54,647 nucleotides of DNA from Porphyromonadaceae bacterium UBA7572 (GTDB lineage Bacteria; Bacteroidota; Bacteroidia; Bacteroidales; Muribaculaceae). Numbering within the stretch: the stretch's first letter is position 1; each line of letters opens with the position of its first letter. Location of the stretch: positions 12,860-67,506 of the forward strand of contig DLLC01000030.1 of NCBI GenBank assembly GCA_002476625.1. The letters run 5' to 3'. The translations under genes and the position numbers were made by a program. The notes under the pieces are model-generated. The model saw only the letters and a program-made list of their open reading frames with translations, ran no database searches and had not been told where the DNA came from. Below are positions 31,935 through 41,107 of this stretch, in pieces.

Positions 31935-33176
31935 TTAGCGAATCTTGTTTTTCCAGAACCACATTTCATTGAAGGTGACGCTGAAAGTGATGTTGAGGTA
32001 GTCCTCCTTGATGAGGCATGTGGGCGACGACACTCGGTGCTTCCACTCGAAGCCGAGGTTCACGAGCGATTTGCTGCCCAATGCAGGGAAACCGAAGCCG
32101 CAGGTCACGCCATAGTCGCGCACATTGTTGCCCAGCACGTTCATGTAGTCGTGGTTATAGTAAGCGCCCAGGCGGTAGTTCATTCGCTTCAGGTAGCCAC
32201 CACGGTCGTCGGGCACGTATTGAAGTCCGAGTCCCACTTTCCATCGGTTGTCGAATTTCACCTGCGCTGGCTCAAATCCGGTCATCGTCGTGTATTTAGC
32301 TTTAGCCCAGTCTTGGTAGGTGAAGTCGATTTCGGCAAGCAACTTTGTGCCGTGGCTGTAGCTCAGACCCACGCCGAAGGTGTTGGGTTGCTCATAGTTG
32401 CCTTTCATCTTTCTCTGGTAGGCGGTGTCGATTTTCGTGTCGCTTGTGGCATCGTAGAAAGTGCCGAGCGTGTTGCCACGGAAAGTCTTCTTTGGGGTGT
32501 AGGTGGCACCCACCACCAGGCGGTTCTTGCGGTTGATGTCGTAGGCGTACTGTGCGCCGATGTGCACATTCCAGTCGCGCACTTCCATTGTGCGGTAGAA
32601 AAGAGAGGTGGACGAGCCCACAATGGCAGTGGTGTGCTCAAGCGTGCCAAACATATAGGAGAAGTTGGCGCCCACAGAAAGCCCCTTTAGCGGGCTCCAT
32701 GCACCACCGAGGTAAAGCTCGCTGATAGAGCCATTTCCAGAGCGGTTCTCTGAGCCGTTCTCCAAATCAGAGTTGAAGGAATAGCTTACAGACGAGTAGG
32801 GCACGAAGCCAAACGAGGCGCCCACGTTTTTAGCTACGCGGAACACACCGCTCAGGTAGTCGAGGCCGCCACTGAAGGTGCTGCCTTTAGTGCCGCCCTC
32901 CTTGCTCCATATTTGGCTCAGGTCCACACCCACGTCCCAGAGGAAGGTGAGCGAGTCGGTGGCCGCATACGATGCGGGGTTCTTGGTGTTCACAGCCCTG
33001 CCGCCCTGCATAGCGTAGCCCACACCGCCCATGTGCCGCTGAATGCCAGTGGCATTGTCGCCGAGCGTGCCGTAGCCTATGCGGGAATAAGGGGTGGTGG
33101 TCACTTGTGCCGATGCTTGGAATGCTCCGGCCACTGCCACTGCGAGGGTGGCGATGATATATCTGTAATTCTTCAT
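31935..33176 (-). CDS. Outer-membrane beta-barrel protein (porin/FadL-like)
   Basis: 413 residues. Signal peptide MKNYRYIIATLAVAVAGAFQASAQ, then TTTPYSRIGYGTLGDNATGI and HMGGVGYAMQGGRAVNTKNP, a start typical of Bacteroidetes FadL/PorV-like barrels. The rest alternates aromatic and Gly residues in about 14 strands. The function is unknown. It is in operon with lptC, an order common in the Bacteroidales, which suggests a role in envelope assembly. Confidence 0.78.
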   Translation of the reverse strand: MKNYRYIIATLAVAVAGAFQASAQVTTTPYSRIGYGTLGDNATGIQRHMGGVGYAMQGGRAVNTKNPASYAATDSLTFLWDVGVDLSQIWSKEGGTKGSTFSGGLDYLSGVFRVAKNVGASFGFVPYSSVSYSFNSDLENGSENRSGNGSISELYLGGAWSPLKGLSVGANFSYMFGTLEHTTAIVGSSTSLFYRTMEVRDWNVHIGAQYAYDINRKNRLVVGATYTPKKTFRGNTLGTFYDATSDTKIDTAYQRKMKGNYEQPNTFGVGLSYSHGTKLLAEIDFTYQDWAKAKYTTMTGFEPAQVKFDNRWKVGLGLQYVPDDRGGYLKRMNYRLGAYYNHDYMNVLGNNVRDYGVTCGFGFPALGSKSLVNLGFEWKHRVSSPTCLIKEDYLNITFSVTFNEMWFWKNKIR

Positions 33177-33261
33177 TCTATCGTGATATAAATGATGAAA
33201 ATTCCGTGAGGCGCTTGGTGCATCTCCTCTCAGAAGCGAAGAGAAGCCACGCCATAGAGTG

Positions 33262-33269
33262 CAAAATTA
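33262..33269 (-). promoter_or_regulatory. -7 element of the barrel/lptC operon
   Basis: The minus strand reads TAATTTTG, 85 bp before the start at 33176. No -33 TTTG is seen. Confidence 0.4.
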
Positions 33270-33330
33270 GTAAATCCTTATTAATTAAGACGCTGTTTTG
33301 AATATATTTAATATTTTTTATTATGGGAGC

Positions 33331-33669
33331 TTACGATTTGGCGTCGTTTTCCTTGTCCCAGTAATAGGTGCGGCGAGGGTTGCGAGGAAACCACCCCTTG
33401 TGCACCCGCTCCTGCTGCTCGAAGATTTCGAGGATGCTCCAGAAGCAAGAGAAAGAGGTCACGCCCAGCACTGCCTGAAGCAGAATGTTGTCCACTATCA
33501 GTGCTGCGGCTCCACACACGATGCCCGCCACGAGAAAAAGCCACCAAATCTTCACCCCGAAGTAGTATTCGCCTTTTATCACGAGCGGGTGAAACAGGCC
33601 AATGCACAAAAATGCGCATAGGCCTATGGTGAGCCCCAACAGGTGGTGGTCGGTAAGAAATTCCATCAT
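33331..33669 (-). CDS. DUF4491 small membrane protein
   Basis: 112 residues with three membrane segments (about 8-30, 40-60, 63-83). The conserved pieces IGLFHPLVIKGEYYFGVKIW and EQQERVHKGWFPRNPRRTYY are the DUF4491 family pattern. No function is known for the family. It is probably co-transcribed with or downstream of the phosphoesterase gene, 80 bp away. Confidence 0.88.
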   Translation of the reverse strand: MMEFLTDHHLLGLTIGLCAFLCIGLFHPLVIKGEYYFGVKIWWLFLVAGIVCGAAALIVDNILLQAVLGVTSFSCFWSILEIFEQQERVHKGWFPRNPRRTYYWDKENDAKS

Positions 33670-33749
33670 AATGTAAAAGTTGCATAATGAGCAGAATCCA
33701 GCCCATGTGTAGGGGGCTGGCTTACTGCTGAAATTCAGTGATTAATTGT

Positions 33750-35618
33750 TTACTGGGCGAGGATTTTGTTGATGAGGGCAGTCACGTCGGTCACATTCAC
33801 CACGCCGTCGCCATCCATGTCGGCTGTGATCTTGCAGAACGTTGCTGACTGTGCACCCAGCACAGCGTTGATCATTTCTGTCACATCGGTCACGTTGAGC
33901 TGTCCGTCCACATTCACGTCGCCAAGGTCGGCATCCACTTGTTGGTCCACCATGTCGAGGCTAAACGCCATGGGGCGCTGGAACGTTTTGTAGTGCACTT
34001 GGCCAAAGCGGTCTGTGACTTTGATGGTGATGGGGAGGTTGGAGGTGGTGGCAAAGCTGCGGAACATGTGCTGGTTCTGGATGGTGGCAAAACCGGTGTT
34101 GATTGATTTTGCGTTCTTGTAGCGGTTCACATCAAAAGCGAGCACATGGTAAGGGTCGTATTCATTGAGGCGGGTTGGCACCAGTTTGATGTCGGTGCCC
34201 TCAGTTATCTCCACCTTCCAGTCGGTGTCGTAGTTAAACACATTAACGAGGATAGAGTTGGCGCGATAGTCAGAAAAGTTTGGCACAACCGTGGCGCCAT
34301 ACTGCTTCACCACGGCTTTGGCGTTGGCATCGGTGCTCATGAATTCTTTCACCTTGTTCATGTCGTAGCCACGTATCTGGCTGTCGCCACTGCCGGTGAT
34401 GGAGCGGTATTTCCACTTAAGGTCGGTGCCGTTCACTTCCCAGAAGCTGTAGCCTGCTGGGGAGCCATCCTGACACACCTGGTATTTCACATTTTTGCCG
34501 TTGGTGACACCGGTCCACCACCAAGTGGCGCAAATTGAGGCGATGTTGTGCTCCGTCATATTGGAGTATGCCGAAGGGTGGGCTGTGAAATTATAGTGGG
34601 TATGTCCGCTCACGAAATGCACATTCTTGTATGGCTTCAGGATTGTGGCGAGGGAGGAGTAGTTGTCGGAAGCGCCGTATGCCGTAAAGGTGAACGATGA
34701 CAGGCGGAATGTGGGAATATGCTGGCACACGATCACAGGCGTGTTCACGTCCACCTTCTCCAGGTCTTTTTTAAGCCAGTCGAGTTGGTATTGCTCCACG
34801 CGGTCGGCGTAGTTGCGTGAGCCCACCACTCCCTTGCTGTATGATCCGCCTGTGTCCTGGTTTTTGTAGAAAATGTTGTCGAGCACCACGTAGTGGGTCT
34901 TGCCGATGTTGAAAGAATAGTAGTTAGGGCTCACTATCTCGCGCCAAGGCTGGCTCGACTTGAAGTCGGTGGTGGCACCCTTGTCGGCTGAAGTGTAAGC
35001 CACACCGGGGTCGTTGTCGTGGTTGCCGATCACAGGGAAAAGTATGATAGGGTAGCCGTAGCTCTTTTGGTCGGTCATGAAGTTGTTCAGGTTGTAGGAG
35101 TTGGAATACCAGTAGTTGTCCCAGGTGAGGTCGCCGAGAATGATGGAGTAGATGCGCTTACCGGCCGCCTGCGCATTGGCCTTCTCCTGCTTCAGCGATG
35201 ATATGTAGCTTTGGCGGTACATCGTTTGGTCGGAGTTGCGCTTGGCAATGTGGGAGTCGGCGGCAATCACCATCAGATAGTCGTCGTTGTCCACCTTTTT
35301 GAGCACGAAGTTGTGGGTCTCGGCGGTATTGACGTCGGCAGAAGTGAGCTTTTCCCAGAATTTAGGGATGAAGTTGTACGACGTGCTTGGCTCGTAACCG
35401 CTTGGAAGCGTGTAGAACACATACCCGTTCTTTTTCTGGCTGGTGAAGCTGTAGTTGCCGTTGGCGTCGGTGTATGTCACCACATAGCCGTCGCTCACGG
35501 GCACATTCGCCACGCCCGCGCCGTCGCATGTGATGCGGCCGCTGATGTTTTGCGCATCGCTTGTCATGGCTGCGCCAAAGGCGATGACAGCAAAAGCTAA
35601 TTTCTTGAAATTATTCAT
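33750..35618 (-). CDS. Secreted calcineurin-like phosphoesterase with C-terminal dockerin
   Basis: 622 residues. Signal peptide (1-23), an N-terminal carboxypeptidase-regulatory-like beta domain (about 24-105), then the metallophosphoesterase core: AADSHIAKR (D.H), ILGDLTWDNYW (GD), VIGNHDNDPG (GNHD), CQHIPTF and SGHTHYNF (GHxH). A C-terminal beta domain follows. The last ~60 residues are a type-I dockerin: GDVNVDGQLNVTDVTEMINA and ADMDGDGVVNVTDVTALINK, two Ca2+-loop helices. The metal-centre residues are intact. The dockerin replaces the T9SS tail of other secreted proteins here; no cohesin is visible in the window. The substrate is unknown. It lies 10 bp after the small membrane protein gene. 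Confidence 0.9.
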   Translation of the reverse strand: MNNFKKLAFAVIAFGAAMTSDAQNISGRITCDGAGVANVPVSDGYVVTYTDANGNYSFTSQKKNGYVFYTLPSGYEPSTSYNFIPKFWEKLTSADVNTAETHNFVLKKVDNDDYLMVIAADSHIAKRNSDQTMYRQSYISSLKQEKANAQAAGKRIYSIILGDLTWDNYWYSNSYNLNNFMTDQKSYGYPIILFPVIGNHDNDPGVAYTSADKGATTDFKSSQPWREIVSPNYYSFNIGKTHYVVLDNIFYKNQDTGGSYSKGVVGSRNYADRVEQYQLDWLKKDLEKVDVNTPVIVCQHIPTFRLSSFTFTAYGASDNYSSLATILKPYKNVHFVSGHTHYNFTAHPSAYSNMTEHNIASICATWWWTGVTNGKNVKYQVCQDGSPAGYSFWEVNGTDLKWKYRSITGSGDSQIRGYDMNKVKEFMSTDANAKAVVKQYGATVVPNFSDYRANSILVNVFNYDTDWKVEITEGTDIKLVPTRLNEYDPYHVLAFDVNRYKNAKSINTGFATIQNQHMFRSFATTSNLPITIKVTDRFGQVHYKTFQRPMAFSLDMVDQQVDADLGDVNVDGQLNVTDVTEMINAVLGAQSATFCKITADMDGDGVVNVTDVTALINKILAQ

Positions 35619-35628
35619 TATTTTGTTG

Positions 35629-36021
35629 TTAGTGGTTTTTATTATCGTTGTTGCTTTCTTTCTTCATCTCGTGGTCGTAAACGAGCATACAGTAGATTTG
35701 CATCACAGCTCCGGCCATTAGGAATGCCAGCCAGTCGGTGGATCTCCCGGTGGGGGCGAACACGAGCAGATAGGCCGACACGCAATAGAGCAGCGCGGAT
35801 ATTTTGCCCATGCGCACGAGGCGGCGCACACGTAGGTTCGTGCCGCTGTATCGCTCGGTGAGCCGCTCAGCAAGGGCGAGAACGGCGCCGAAGGCGAAAA
35901 TCCATTTCGATCCAGTCCAGTAGATATTCAGCAGTGGCAGCAAGGCCGTCACCACCATGACGACCATGGCAGCCGACAGCATGATGTATTGCGCCTTTTG
36001 CTTTCCTTTGTCTGATAACAT
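35629..36021 (-). CDS. Small multi-pass membrane protein, uncharacterised
   Basis: 130 residues with about four hydrophobic segments (IMLSAAMVVMVVTALLPLL, WIFAFGAVLALAERL, ISALLYCVSAYLLVFA, WLAFLMAGAVMQIYCMLVY) and a charged Asn/Lys-rich end. I do not recognise a family with a known function. It sits between the divIC-like gene and the phosphoesterase on the minus strand, with gaps of 71 and 10 bp, so the genes may be co-transcribed. Confidence 0.75.
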   Translation of the reverse strand: MLSDKGKQKAQYIMLSAAMVVMVVTALLPLLNIYWTGSKWIFAFGAVLALAERLTERYSGTNLRVRRLVRMGKISALLYCVSAYLLVFAPTGRSTDWLAFLMAGAVMQIYCMLVYDHEMKKESNNDNKNH

Positions 36022-36092
36022 GAGATTCTATTTTGCTTGTATTTTTTAGTTTTTTATATGAATGACCACGAAGATGTGGGGGCGGGTACGTT

Positions 36093-36407
36093 TTATGGAA
36101 TGTCGGTGATATACACGTCCTCATTGAGCCGCTTCATACCGTATTTCTCGCGTGCTATGCGCTCAAGCGACACCTTGTCGGTGTTGAGCTCACGCGTCTT
36201 TTCCTCATAGATGGCAGTGGTGTCGCGGTTGGCCTTGATTTCTGACTTCAGCTCCTTGATTTCCTTTTTCAGCTCCACCACTTTCATAAAGTTGTTGGGG
36301 CCCATGAAGAAAAGCAGTGCAATGGTGACGATCGACACCGCCAAGGTGAAGCTCATCCACCTCGGAACCCATGCAGGGCGCTCTATGTTTTTGCCAAATA
36401 TCTTCAT
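36093..36407 (-). CDS. DivIC/FtsB-like septum formation initiator
   Basis: 104 residues from MKIFGKNIERPAW; the reading from 36476 would overlap trmD. One membrane segment (about 19-37, FTLAVSIVTIALLFFMG) is followed by a coiled coil (VELKKEIKELKSEIKANRD...) and a conserved end with LERIAREKYGMKRLNEDVYI. This is the FtsB/DivIC layout: a bitopic protein of the divisome that joins FtsL and FtsQ/DivIB. It starts 5 bp after the trmD stop. Confidence 0.85.
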   Translation of the reverse strand: MKIFGKNIERPAWVPRWMSFTLAVSIVTIALLFFMGPNNFMKVVELKKEIKELKSEIKANRDTTAIYEEKTRELNTDKVSLERIAREKYGMKRLNEDVYITDIP

Positions 36408-36412
36408 CTTCG

Positions 36413-37090
36413 TTAGTCTTTTAGTAGGTCGGGGCGGAGCTGGCGTGTGCGCTCGAGCGCCTGCTGCATTTTCCACTCCTCAATTTTTGCCTGATTGCCG
36501 CTCAGCAGTATTTCAGGCACTTTCCAACCCTTGTAGTCGGCGGGGCGGGTATAGACTGGCGCTTCAAGCAGATTGTCTTGAAACGAGTCGCTGAGCGCGC
36601 TTTGCTCGTCGCCGATGGCGCCGGGGATAAGGCGCACAATGGCGTCGGCAATCACCGCTGCCGGCAGTTCGCCGCCGGTGAGCACGTAATTGCCAATGGA
36701 TATTTCCTTGGTGACCAGGTGCTCGCGTATGCGGTAGTCCACGCCCTTGTAGTGGCCGCACAGAATGATGAGATTCTCGGCGAGCGACAGCGTGTTGGCC
36801 ATGGGCTGGTCCAGAATGTCGCCGTCGGGCGAAGTGAATATCACCTCGTCGTAGTTCCGTTCGCTTTTCAGCTGCTCAATGCAGCGGTCCACCGGCTCCA
36901 CCTGCATCACCATGCCAGCCTCGCCGCTGAAGGGGTAGTCGTCCACCTTCCTGTGCTTGCGTAGCGACCAGTCTCGCAGGTTGTGCACATGTATTTCTAC
37001 GAGGCCCTTGTCCTGGGCGCGCTGCAGAATGGAGCAGTGCAGTGGCGACTCCAGCATTTCGGGCATGACAGAAAGTATGTCTATTCTCAT
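36413..37090 (-). CDS. trmD: tRNA (guanine-37-N1)-methyltransferase
   Basis: 225 residues, cytoplasmic. It methylates G37 next to the anticodon using SAM and prevents +1 frameshifting. TrmD trefoil-knot marks are LCGHYKGVDYRIREHL, SIGNYVLTGGELPAAVIADA and the Asp-containing KVDDYPFSGEAGMVM. The full length is typical. It is followed closely by the septum protein gene. Confidence 0.97.
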   Translation of the reverse strand: MRIDILSVMPEMLESPLHCSILQRAQDKGLVEIHVHNLRDWSLRKHRKVDDYPFSGEAGMVMQVEPVDRCIEQLKSERNYDEVIFTSPDGDILDQPMANTLSLAENLIILCGHYKGVDYRIREHLVTKEISIGNYVLTGGELPAAVIADAIVRLIPGAIGDEQSALSDSFQDNLLEAPVYTRPADYKGWKVPEILLSGNQAKIEEWKMQQALERTRQLRPDLLKD

Positions 37091-37164
37091 TTTGTTTGGC
37101 GTGGATAAGTTTGATGTCTGTTGTTTAAATGAAAAATTGAATCACTGGTGCGGTGTGCCTTGCA

Positions 37165-37755
37165 CTATATGGCGTTGATGCCGCTGTCATGGATGAAAGC
37201 CGTAAGTGCCTTTCCTCCGTCGAGCGATGGTGAGAATTGGGTGAGCACCCTCAGGCGGTCGGCACCCACGATGGGCAGCAAGTCGCGGAGCGTGTTGAGC
37301 ACGCACACGTTGCCTGCGATGCCGCACACGTCCACCTGGTCATACTGGTTGTCCTCGTCGGGAATTTGGCTGTTGTCGAGCGTGTACTCGAAAAATTCGC
37401 GCGCACCGCTGTTTTGCACGATGGAATACTCCTCGCGATGCTGCAAGTCGCCTTTTTGCAGAAACATGGTCTCGGTCTCGCTCTGGTAGAGCGCCTCAAG
37501 AAGCGGCCAGTAGGTGGCAGCCCCCTCGCTGTTCTGCACGCAGTGCATAGGCCACGGTCCGCCACAAGTGGCGAAAGAGCAGTGGTTGTAGGGGTGCCAG
37601 TCGTTGGTCACCACCATCAGCGCGTAGTCACCGCCATGCTCCTTGACGTATTTCGCCAGGCTGTCCATTGCGGCCGCCGCTCCTGGCACTGGAAGCGAGC
37701 CGCTTATAAAGTCGATTTGTGGGTCCACCACAATCAGCATCTTTCTTTTGCCCAT
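37165..37755 (-). CDS. pncA: Nicotinamidase / isochorismatase-family hydrolase
   Basis: 196 residues. Catalytic triad Asp11 (IVVDPQIDF), Lys101 (FLQKGD) and Cys151 (GIAGNVCVLNT). Metal-site residues fit nicotinamidase (Asp52, His54 and His58 in DWHPYNHC). It turns nicotinamide into nicotinic acid for NAD salvage. Upstream is a clear promoter. The Cys-rich CSFATCGGPWPMHC segment is usual for the family. Confidence 0.9.
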   Translation of the reverse strand: MGKRKMLIVVDPQIDFISGSLPVPGAAAAMDSLAKYVKEHGGDYALMVVTNDWHPYNHCSFATCGGPWPMHCVQNSEGAATYWPLLEALYQSETETMFLQKGDLQHREEYSIVQNSGAREFFEYTLDNSQIPDEDNQYDQVDVCGIAGNVCVLNTLRDLLPIVGADRLRVLTQFSPSLDGGKALTAFIHDSGINAI

Positions 37756-37773
37756 AGCAATTCTAATTTATCA

Positions 37774-37804
37774 CAAAATTACTCAAAATATCACTATCGG
37801 CAAA
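37774..37804 (-). promoter_or_regulatory. Promoter of the nicotinamidase gene
   Basis: The minus strand reads TTTG (37801-37804), 19 bp, then TAATTTTG (37774-37781), a full -33/-7 promoter. Confidence 0.75.
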
Positions 37805-37851
37805 ATGCCGTGATTTCGTTTTTCGCGCACAGGCAAAAAAATAAGGCATAC

Positions 37852-37889
37852 AAAAAGGGCTGTGCCAGAAAAAGTGTGAGGCACAGCCC
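37852..37889 (-). terminator. Terminator of the large T9SS protein gene
   Basis: GGGCTGTGCC (37857-37866) pairs with 37880-37889 and is followed on the minus strand by TTTTT (37856-37852). It lies 60 bp after the stop at 37949. Confidence 0.88.
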
Positions 37890-37948
37890 ATGGCTTGTGA
37901 GCAATAGATGCTCTATTTTTTTCTATAATTGCTGTTGAGGCACGCAGT

Positions 37949-40900
37949 TTATTTGCGGACCACCACTTTGTAGGCGAGGCGGCCGGCTTTCACCACATAC
38001 ACGCCTGGCGCGAGGCTCACTGCGCTGCCGCTGTGTGCGTAGGCCACGATGCGCCCTTGCAGGTCGAAAACGGCAGCCTGGTCGGCGCCTTCCACCACGA
38101 TGCCTTCTGCGGTGGCCTTCACGCTCACGCCGCCATTGTTGGCGTCGAGGTCGGTGATGCCCGACACGATAGCGCCAGTAGGCTCTGTTGGCAGCGATTC
38201 ACCGCTTGCATATACAGCGGTGATGAAGTATTGCGCATTGGGGTCGGTAGCGTCGGTCACCACGAATGAGGTCTGCTCGGGGGCGATTACCTCAGTGTTG
38301 ACGCGTCGCACGCCGTCTTCATACACGTTGTAGCCCATCAGTGGATTGGCGTTTGCTTCGGTGATGCGCACATTGTCGAGCCACAAGGCACTGGTGTAGG
38401 CTATCTTGGAGATGAAGTGGATGGCCACGCGCTTAGCCTCGGCAGGAATGCCCGTGATGCTGATAGGCACAAAGGTCTCGGAATTGATAAACTGTCCGTA
38501 AGTGAGGCTTGATGTGAGCGTCTGCACTTTGTGGGTGAAGGTTGCCAGAGGGTTGGCTGCGTCGAATTCATCATCGGTGGAGTAGAGAATCTCCATGGTG
38601 TAGTAGTATGAGCTGCTGGTGAATTTCCTTGTGGCCACAAGGAAAGAGAGGTTCATTGTGGCGCCCTCTTTGCAGTCAAGGGCAGGAGAAATCAGCCAGT
38701 CGTTCTGCTGCTTGTTGGCACCGAGGGTGAGGCCAATCACATTGTTGCCGTCGGCACCCTTAGGGGTGGATGGCTTGTTGATGACCTTGAAGGCGCTGCC
38801 TGAAGCCATGTAGTAGTTTTCGCCTGCAGCCTCATCGAGGTCAAGGCTTGTGAATCCGTCGAACGGACCAGCATAGTCATTGTCGTAGCCCTCAAATGAT
38901 GTGCCCACGTTCACAGGAGTATGGGTTACACCAGCGGCATTCCACTTCACTTCCACAGAGCCATCGGCAAGGCGTGAGGCTGACGGGTGCGATGGTGCAG
39001 CCTCTTCCACGAAGTTCACGTTCACTACTGCGGCGGCAGAGGTGTTGTTGGCAAGGTTCTCGTCGCCTTCGTAATTCACTTTGAGAGCGAAGGAGTAGGC
39101 ATTGGCGGCCTTGGCTTCAATAGCGCTCACAGGCACCTTCACTTTTACCTCGGCAGATCCAAACGCCGGAATGTCCACAGTGGCGGGCAGCGTCACGGCA
39201 GTGGGGTAGTCGGTGACCAGCTCATAGGAGTAGTCGCTGGCGCTGACGGCCTTTGCGCTGTTGTTGTTGATGGAGAAGGTGAGGTCGATGTCGTTGCCCG
39301 AATATACCGATGCGGGAGCGATGGGCGATGCGGATTCCAGGTCTTTGTCTGCAGGCACGAAGATGCGCACCTTGTCGATCACGGTGTTCTGGTTGTAGTT
39401 GCTCACTGCCACAAGTGCCACGCGGAAGGTGTTGCAGCCTTCGGTGATAGCTGAGCCAATAGGGAACGACACTTTTTCCCAGTCTAATGGGGTGCCTTTC
39501 AGTGTGACTACGGCATCGGGCACATCGGTCCATTCGCCATCGTCGCACGACACTTGAATCTTAATCTGGTCGTTGCCAGTGGTGCGGAACACATGGAATT
39601 CAATGATTGGGGCGCTGCCGGCAATGTTCTTGATAGGAGCAGTGGCAAGGCGTGCCGAGCTGCCACGGGTTGCCGACCACGAATTATAGAAGGCGAATCC
39701 GCCATCGTGGTCGTAGGCCTCAGCCACGATGGGCTTTTGGGTGCTTGTTGATGCCACTGCTGTCCAGTTGAAGCGGCCTGAGATGGTTTCGGCGGTCCAC
39801 ATCTTGCCGAACGATGCGCCGGCGAAAGAGTCGGAGAATGGAAGCGTTACGTAGCCCACATTGTAGGTGCCTGATTTCGCTTCTTCAGAGCTCTCGCCAT
39901 TCATCATGGCCACCACGGCGTATTGCAGTGAGTGGAGGTCGGTGGAGGCGTAATTGTCGGTGTAGGTGGTGGCGGTGCAGGCGTCTGCGATTACGGTAGG
40001 CTCGCCATCCACGATGCGCGAAATTTTATAGGTGAGCGCAGAGGGGTCGATGAGCGCACCATGCACACCCTTTGTGGGTGCTGTCCATGAAAGCGAGTAG
40101 GTGTTTTCGGCTTTGCTCACTTTGAGCTCAGCGACAGGGCTTGGCGTTTCCTTGCCCACATAAGTGGAGACAGATGCACGGCTGCTCACGTTGCCGTCGT
40201 GCTCCACTTCCACAGCGTAGGTCACGTTGCCGGTTGGGGCGGCGTTGTCGGTGTAGGTCACATATTCTCCGGCATCGCCACGGCCAGCCTTCACAGCAGT
40301 TTCACCGCCATCGCGATAGATACGGTATTTCACCGTTCCGTCGAGCGGATGGCCGCTGATGGTGGCGGAGGGGAGGGTGAATGCCACAGTGGCAGAGGCG
40401 GAGCCGTCGGAGGCGGGCATCACGGCGAGGTCTGTCACAGCGGCAGGCACATTCGATGAGCCTATCTCCACCACCTTGGTGTTGTAGAGATACATGCCGT
40501 TGGTCTCACCCAAGAAGTAGATTTTATACTGTCCGTCGGCATCGACGTGGAATTCCACCGTCTTCTGTTCTGCATTGGCTTTAGAGGCGTAAGGAATATT
40601 GTCGAATTTTCCCAGCACGGTGTAGGTGCTCACATCGCTGCCTTGGCCCACGCCCACGGTGAGCGAGGTGGTCTTGCTGCTGTTGTAGGCGGCAGGCGAC
40701 ATCTCGATGCGGTAGAGGGTGTTGGCCTTCAGAGTCAGCTCTGGCGAGATGAGGTAGTCGGAGTAGTAAGGCTCGGTAATGTTGTAGTTATACATGTACG
40801 GGTATTTCCCGTAGTTGTTGAATGTCCAGGCCGAGTAGCTGTCGTGGTCGTATTTCAGGCTCGTCTGGGTGCAGTTGTCGAATGTGGTTCGGTCTGTCAG

Positions 40901-40987
40901 GTCGAGCAGTGCCTCGGTTTCCTGTGCCGATACGCTGGAAGAGAGTGCCAGCATCACTGCCAATACTGATAAGTAAAGATATTTCAT
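37949..40987 (-). CDS. Large T9SS-secreted surface protein with Fn3-like and jellyroll domains
   Basis: 1012 residues. Signal peptide (1-21), then an MAM/jellyroll-like domain (FDNCTQ... to KIYFLGETNGMYLYNTKVVE), two Fn3-like domains (about 180-380), a second jellyroll (SFAGASFGKMWTAE... to NTVIDKVRIFV), a CARDB-like domain (about 550-660), a third jellyroll (WLISPALDCKEGATMNLSFL... to LWLDNVRIT) and an Fn3-like piece. The last ~60 residues are a type-A T9SS tail (VFDLQGRIVAYA, then LAPGVYVVKAG and a basic end). No catalytic motif is visible. It is likely a surface adhesin or binding protein. Confidence 0.85.
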   Translation of the reverse strand: MKYLYLSVLAVMLALSSSVSAQETEALLDLTDRTTFDNCTQTSLKYDHDSYSAWTFNNYGKYPYMYNYNITEPYYSDYLISPELTLKANTLYRIEMSPAAYNSSKTTSLTVGVGQGSDVSTYTVLGKFDNIPYASKANAEQKTVEFHVDADGQYKIYFLGETNGMYLYNTKVVEIGSSNVPAAVTDLAVMPASDGSASATVAFTLPSATISGHPLDGTVKYRIYRDGGETAVKAGRGDAGEYVTYTDNAAPTGNVTYAVEVEHDGNVSSRASVSTYVGKETPSPVAELKVSKAENTYSLSWTAPTKGVHGALIDPSALTYKISRIVDGEPTVIADACTATTYTDNYASTDLHSLQYAVVAMMNGESSEEAKSGTYNVGYVTLPFSDSFAGASFGKMWTAETISGRFNWTAVASTSTQKPIVAEAYDHDGGFAFYNSWSATRGSSARLATAPIKNIAGSAPIIEFHVFRTTGNDQIKIQVSCDDGEWTDVPDAVVTLKGTPLDWEKVSFPIGSAITEGCNTFRVALVAVSNYNQNTVIDKVRIFVPADKDLESASPIAPASVYSGNDIDLTFSINNNSAKAVSASDYSYELVTDYPTAVTLPATVDIPAFGSAEVKVKVPVSAIEAKAANAYSFALKVNYEGDENLANNTSAAAVVNVNFVEEAAPSHPSASRLADGSVEVKWNAAGVTHTPVNVGTSFEGYDNDYAGPFDGFTSLDLDEAAGENYYMASGSAFKVINKPSTPKGADGNNVIGLTLGANKQQNDWLISPALDCKEGATMNLSFLVATRKFTSSSYYYTMEILYSTDDEFDAANPLATFTHKVQTLTSSLTYGQFINSETFVPISITGIPAEAKRVAIHFISKIAYTSALWLDNVRITEANANPLMGYNVYEDGVRRVNTEVIAPEQTSFVVTDATDPNAQYFITAVYASGESLPTEPTGAIVSGITDLDANNGGVSVKATAEGIVVEGADQAAVFDLQGRIVAYAHSGSAVSLAPGVYVVKAGRLAYKVVVRK

Positions 40988-41013
40988 ATTGTTAGTTTGT
41001 TTGTGATTTTTAT

Positions 41014-41049
41014 AAAAAGGCGGGGACGCATCATCGGTGCAGTCCCCGC
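41014..41049 (-). terminator. Terminator of the FISUMP protein gene
   Basis: GCGGGGAC (41020-41027) pairs with GTCCCCGC (41042-41049); the minus strand continues CCTTTTT. It is 59 bp past the stop at 41108, and it separates this gene from the T9SS gene starting at 40987. Confidence 0.8.
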
Positions 41050-41090
41050 TATCTACGAGCAGGACTGGCTGAATCCCGCATGATATAATG

Positions 41091-41104
41091 TCTAAGCGCT
41101 TAGA
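41091..41104. repeat. Perfect 14-bp palindrome
   Basis: TCTAAGCGCTTAGA lies between the stop codon at 41108 and the terminator. It is a possible protein-binding site for the downstream gene, with nothing further to support it. Confidence 0.3.
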
Positions 41105-41107
41105 TGC

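Noticed and set aside
33698..33720. 7-bp hairpin after the phosphoesterase gene
   Set aside because: The stem CCAGCCC/GGGCTGG is short and has no U-run on either side.
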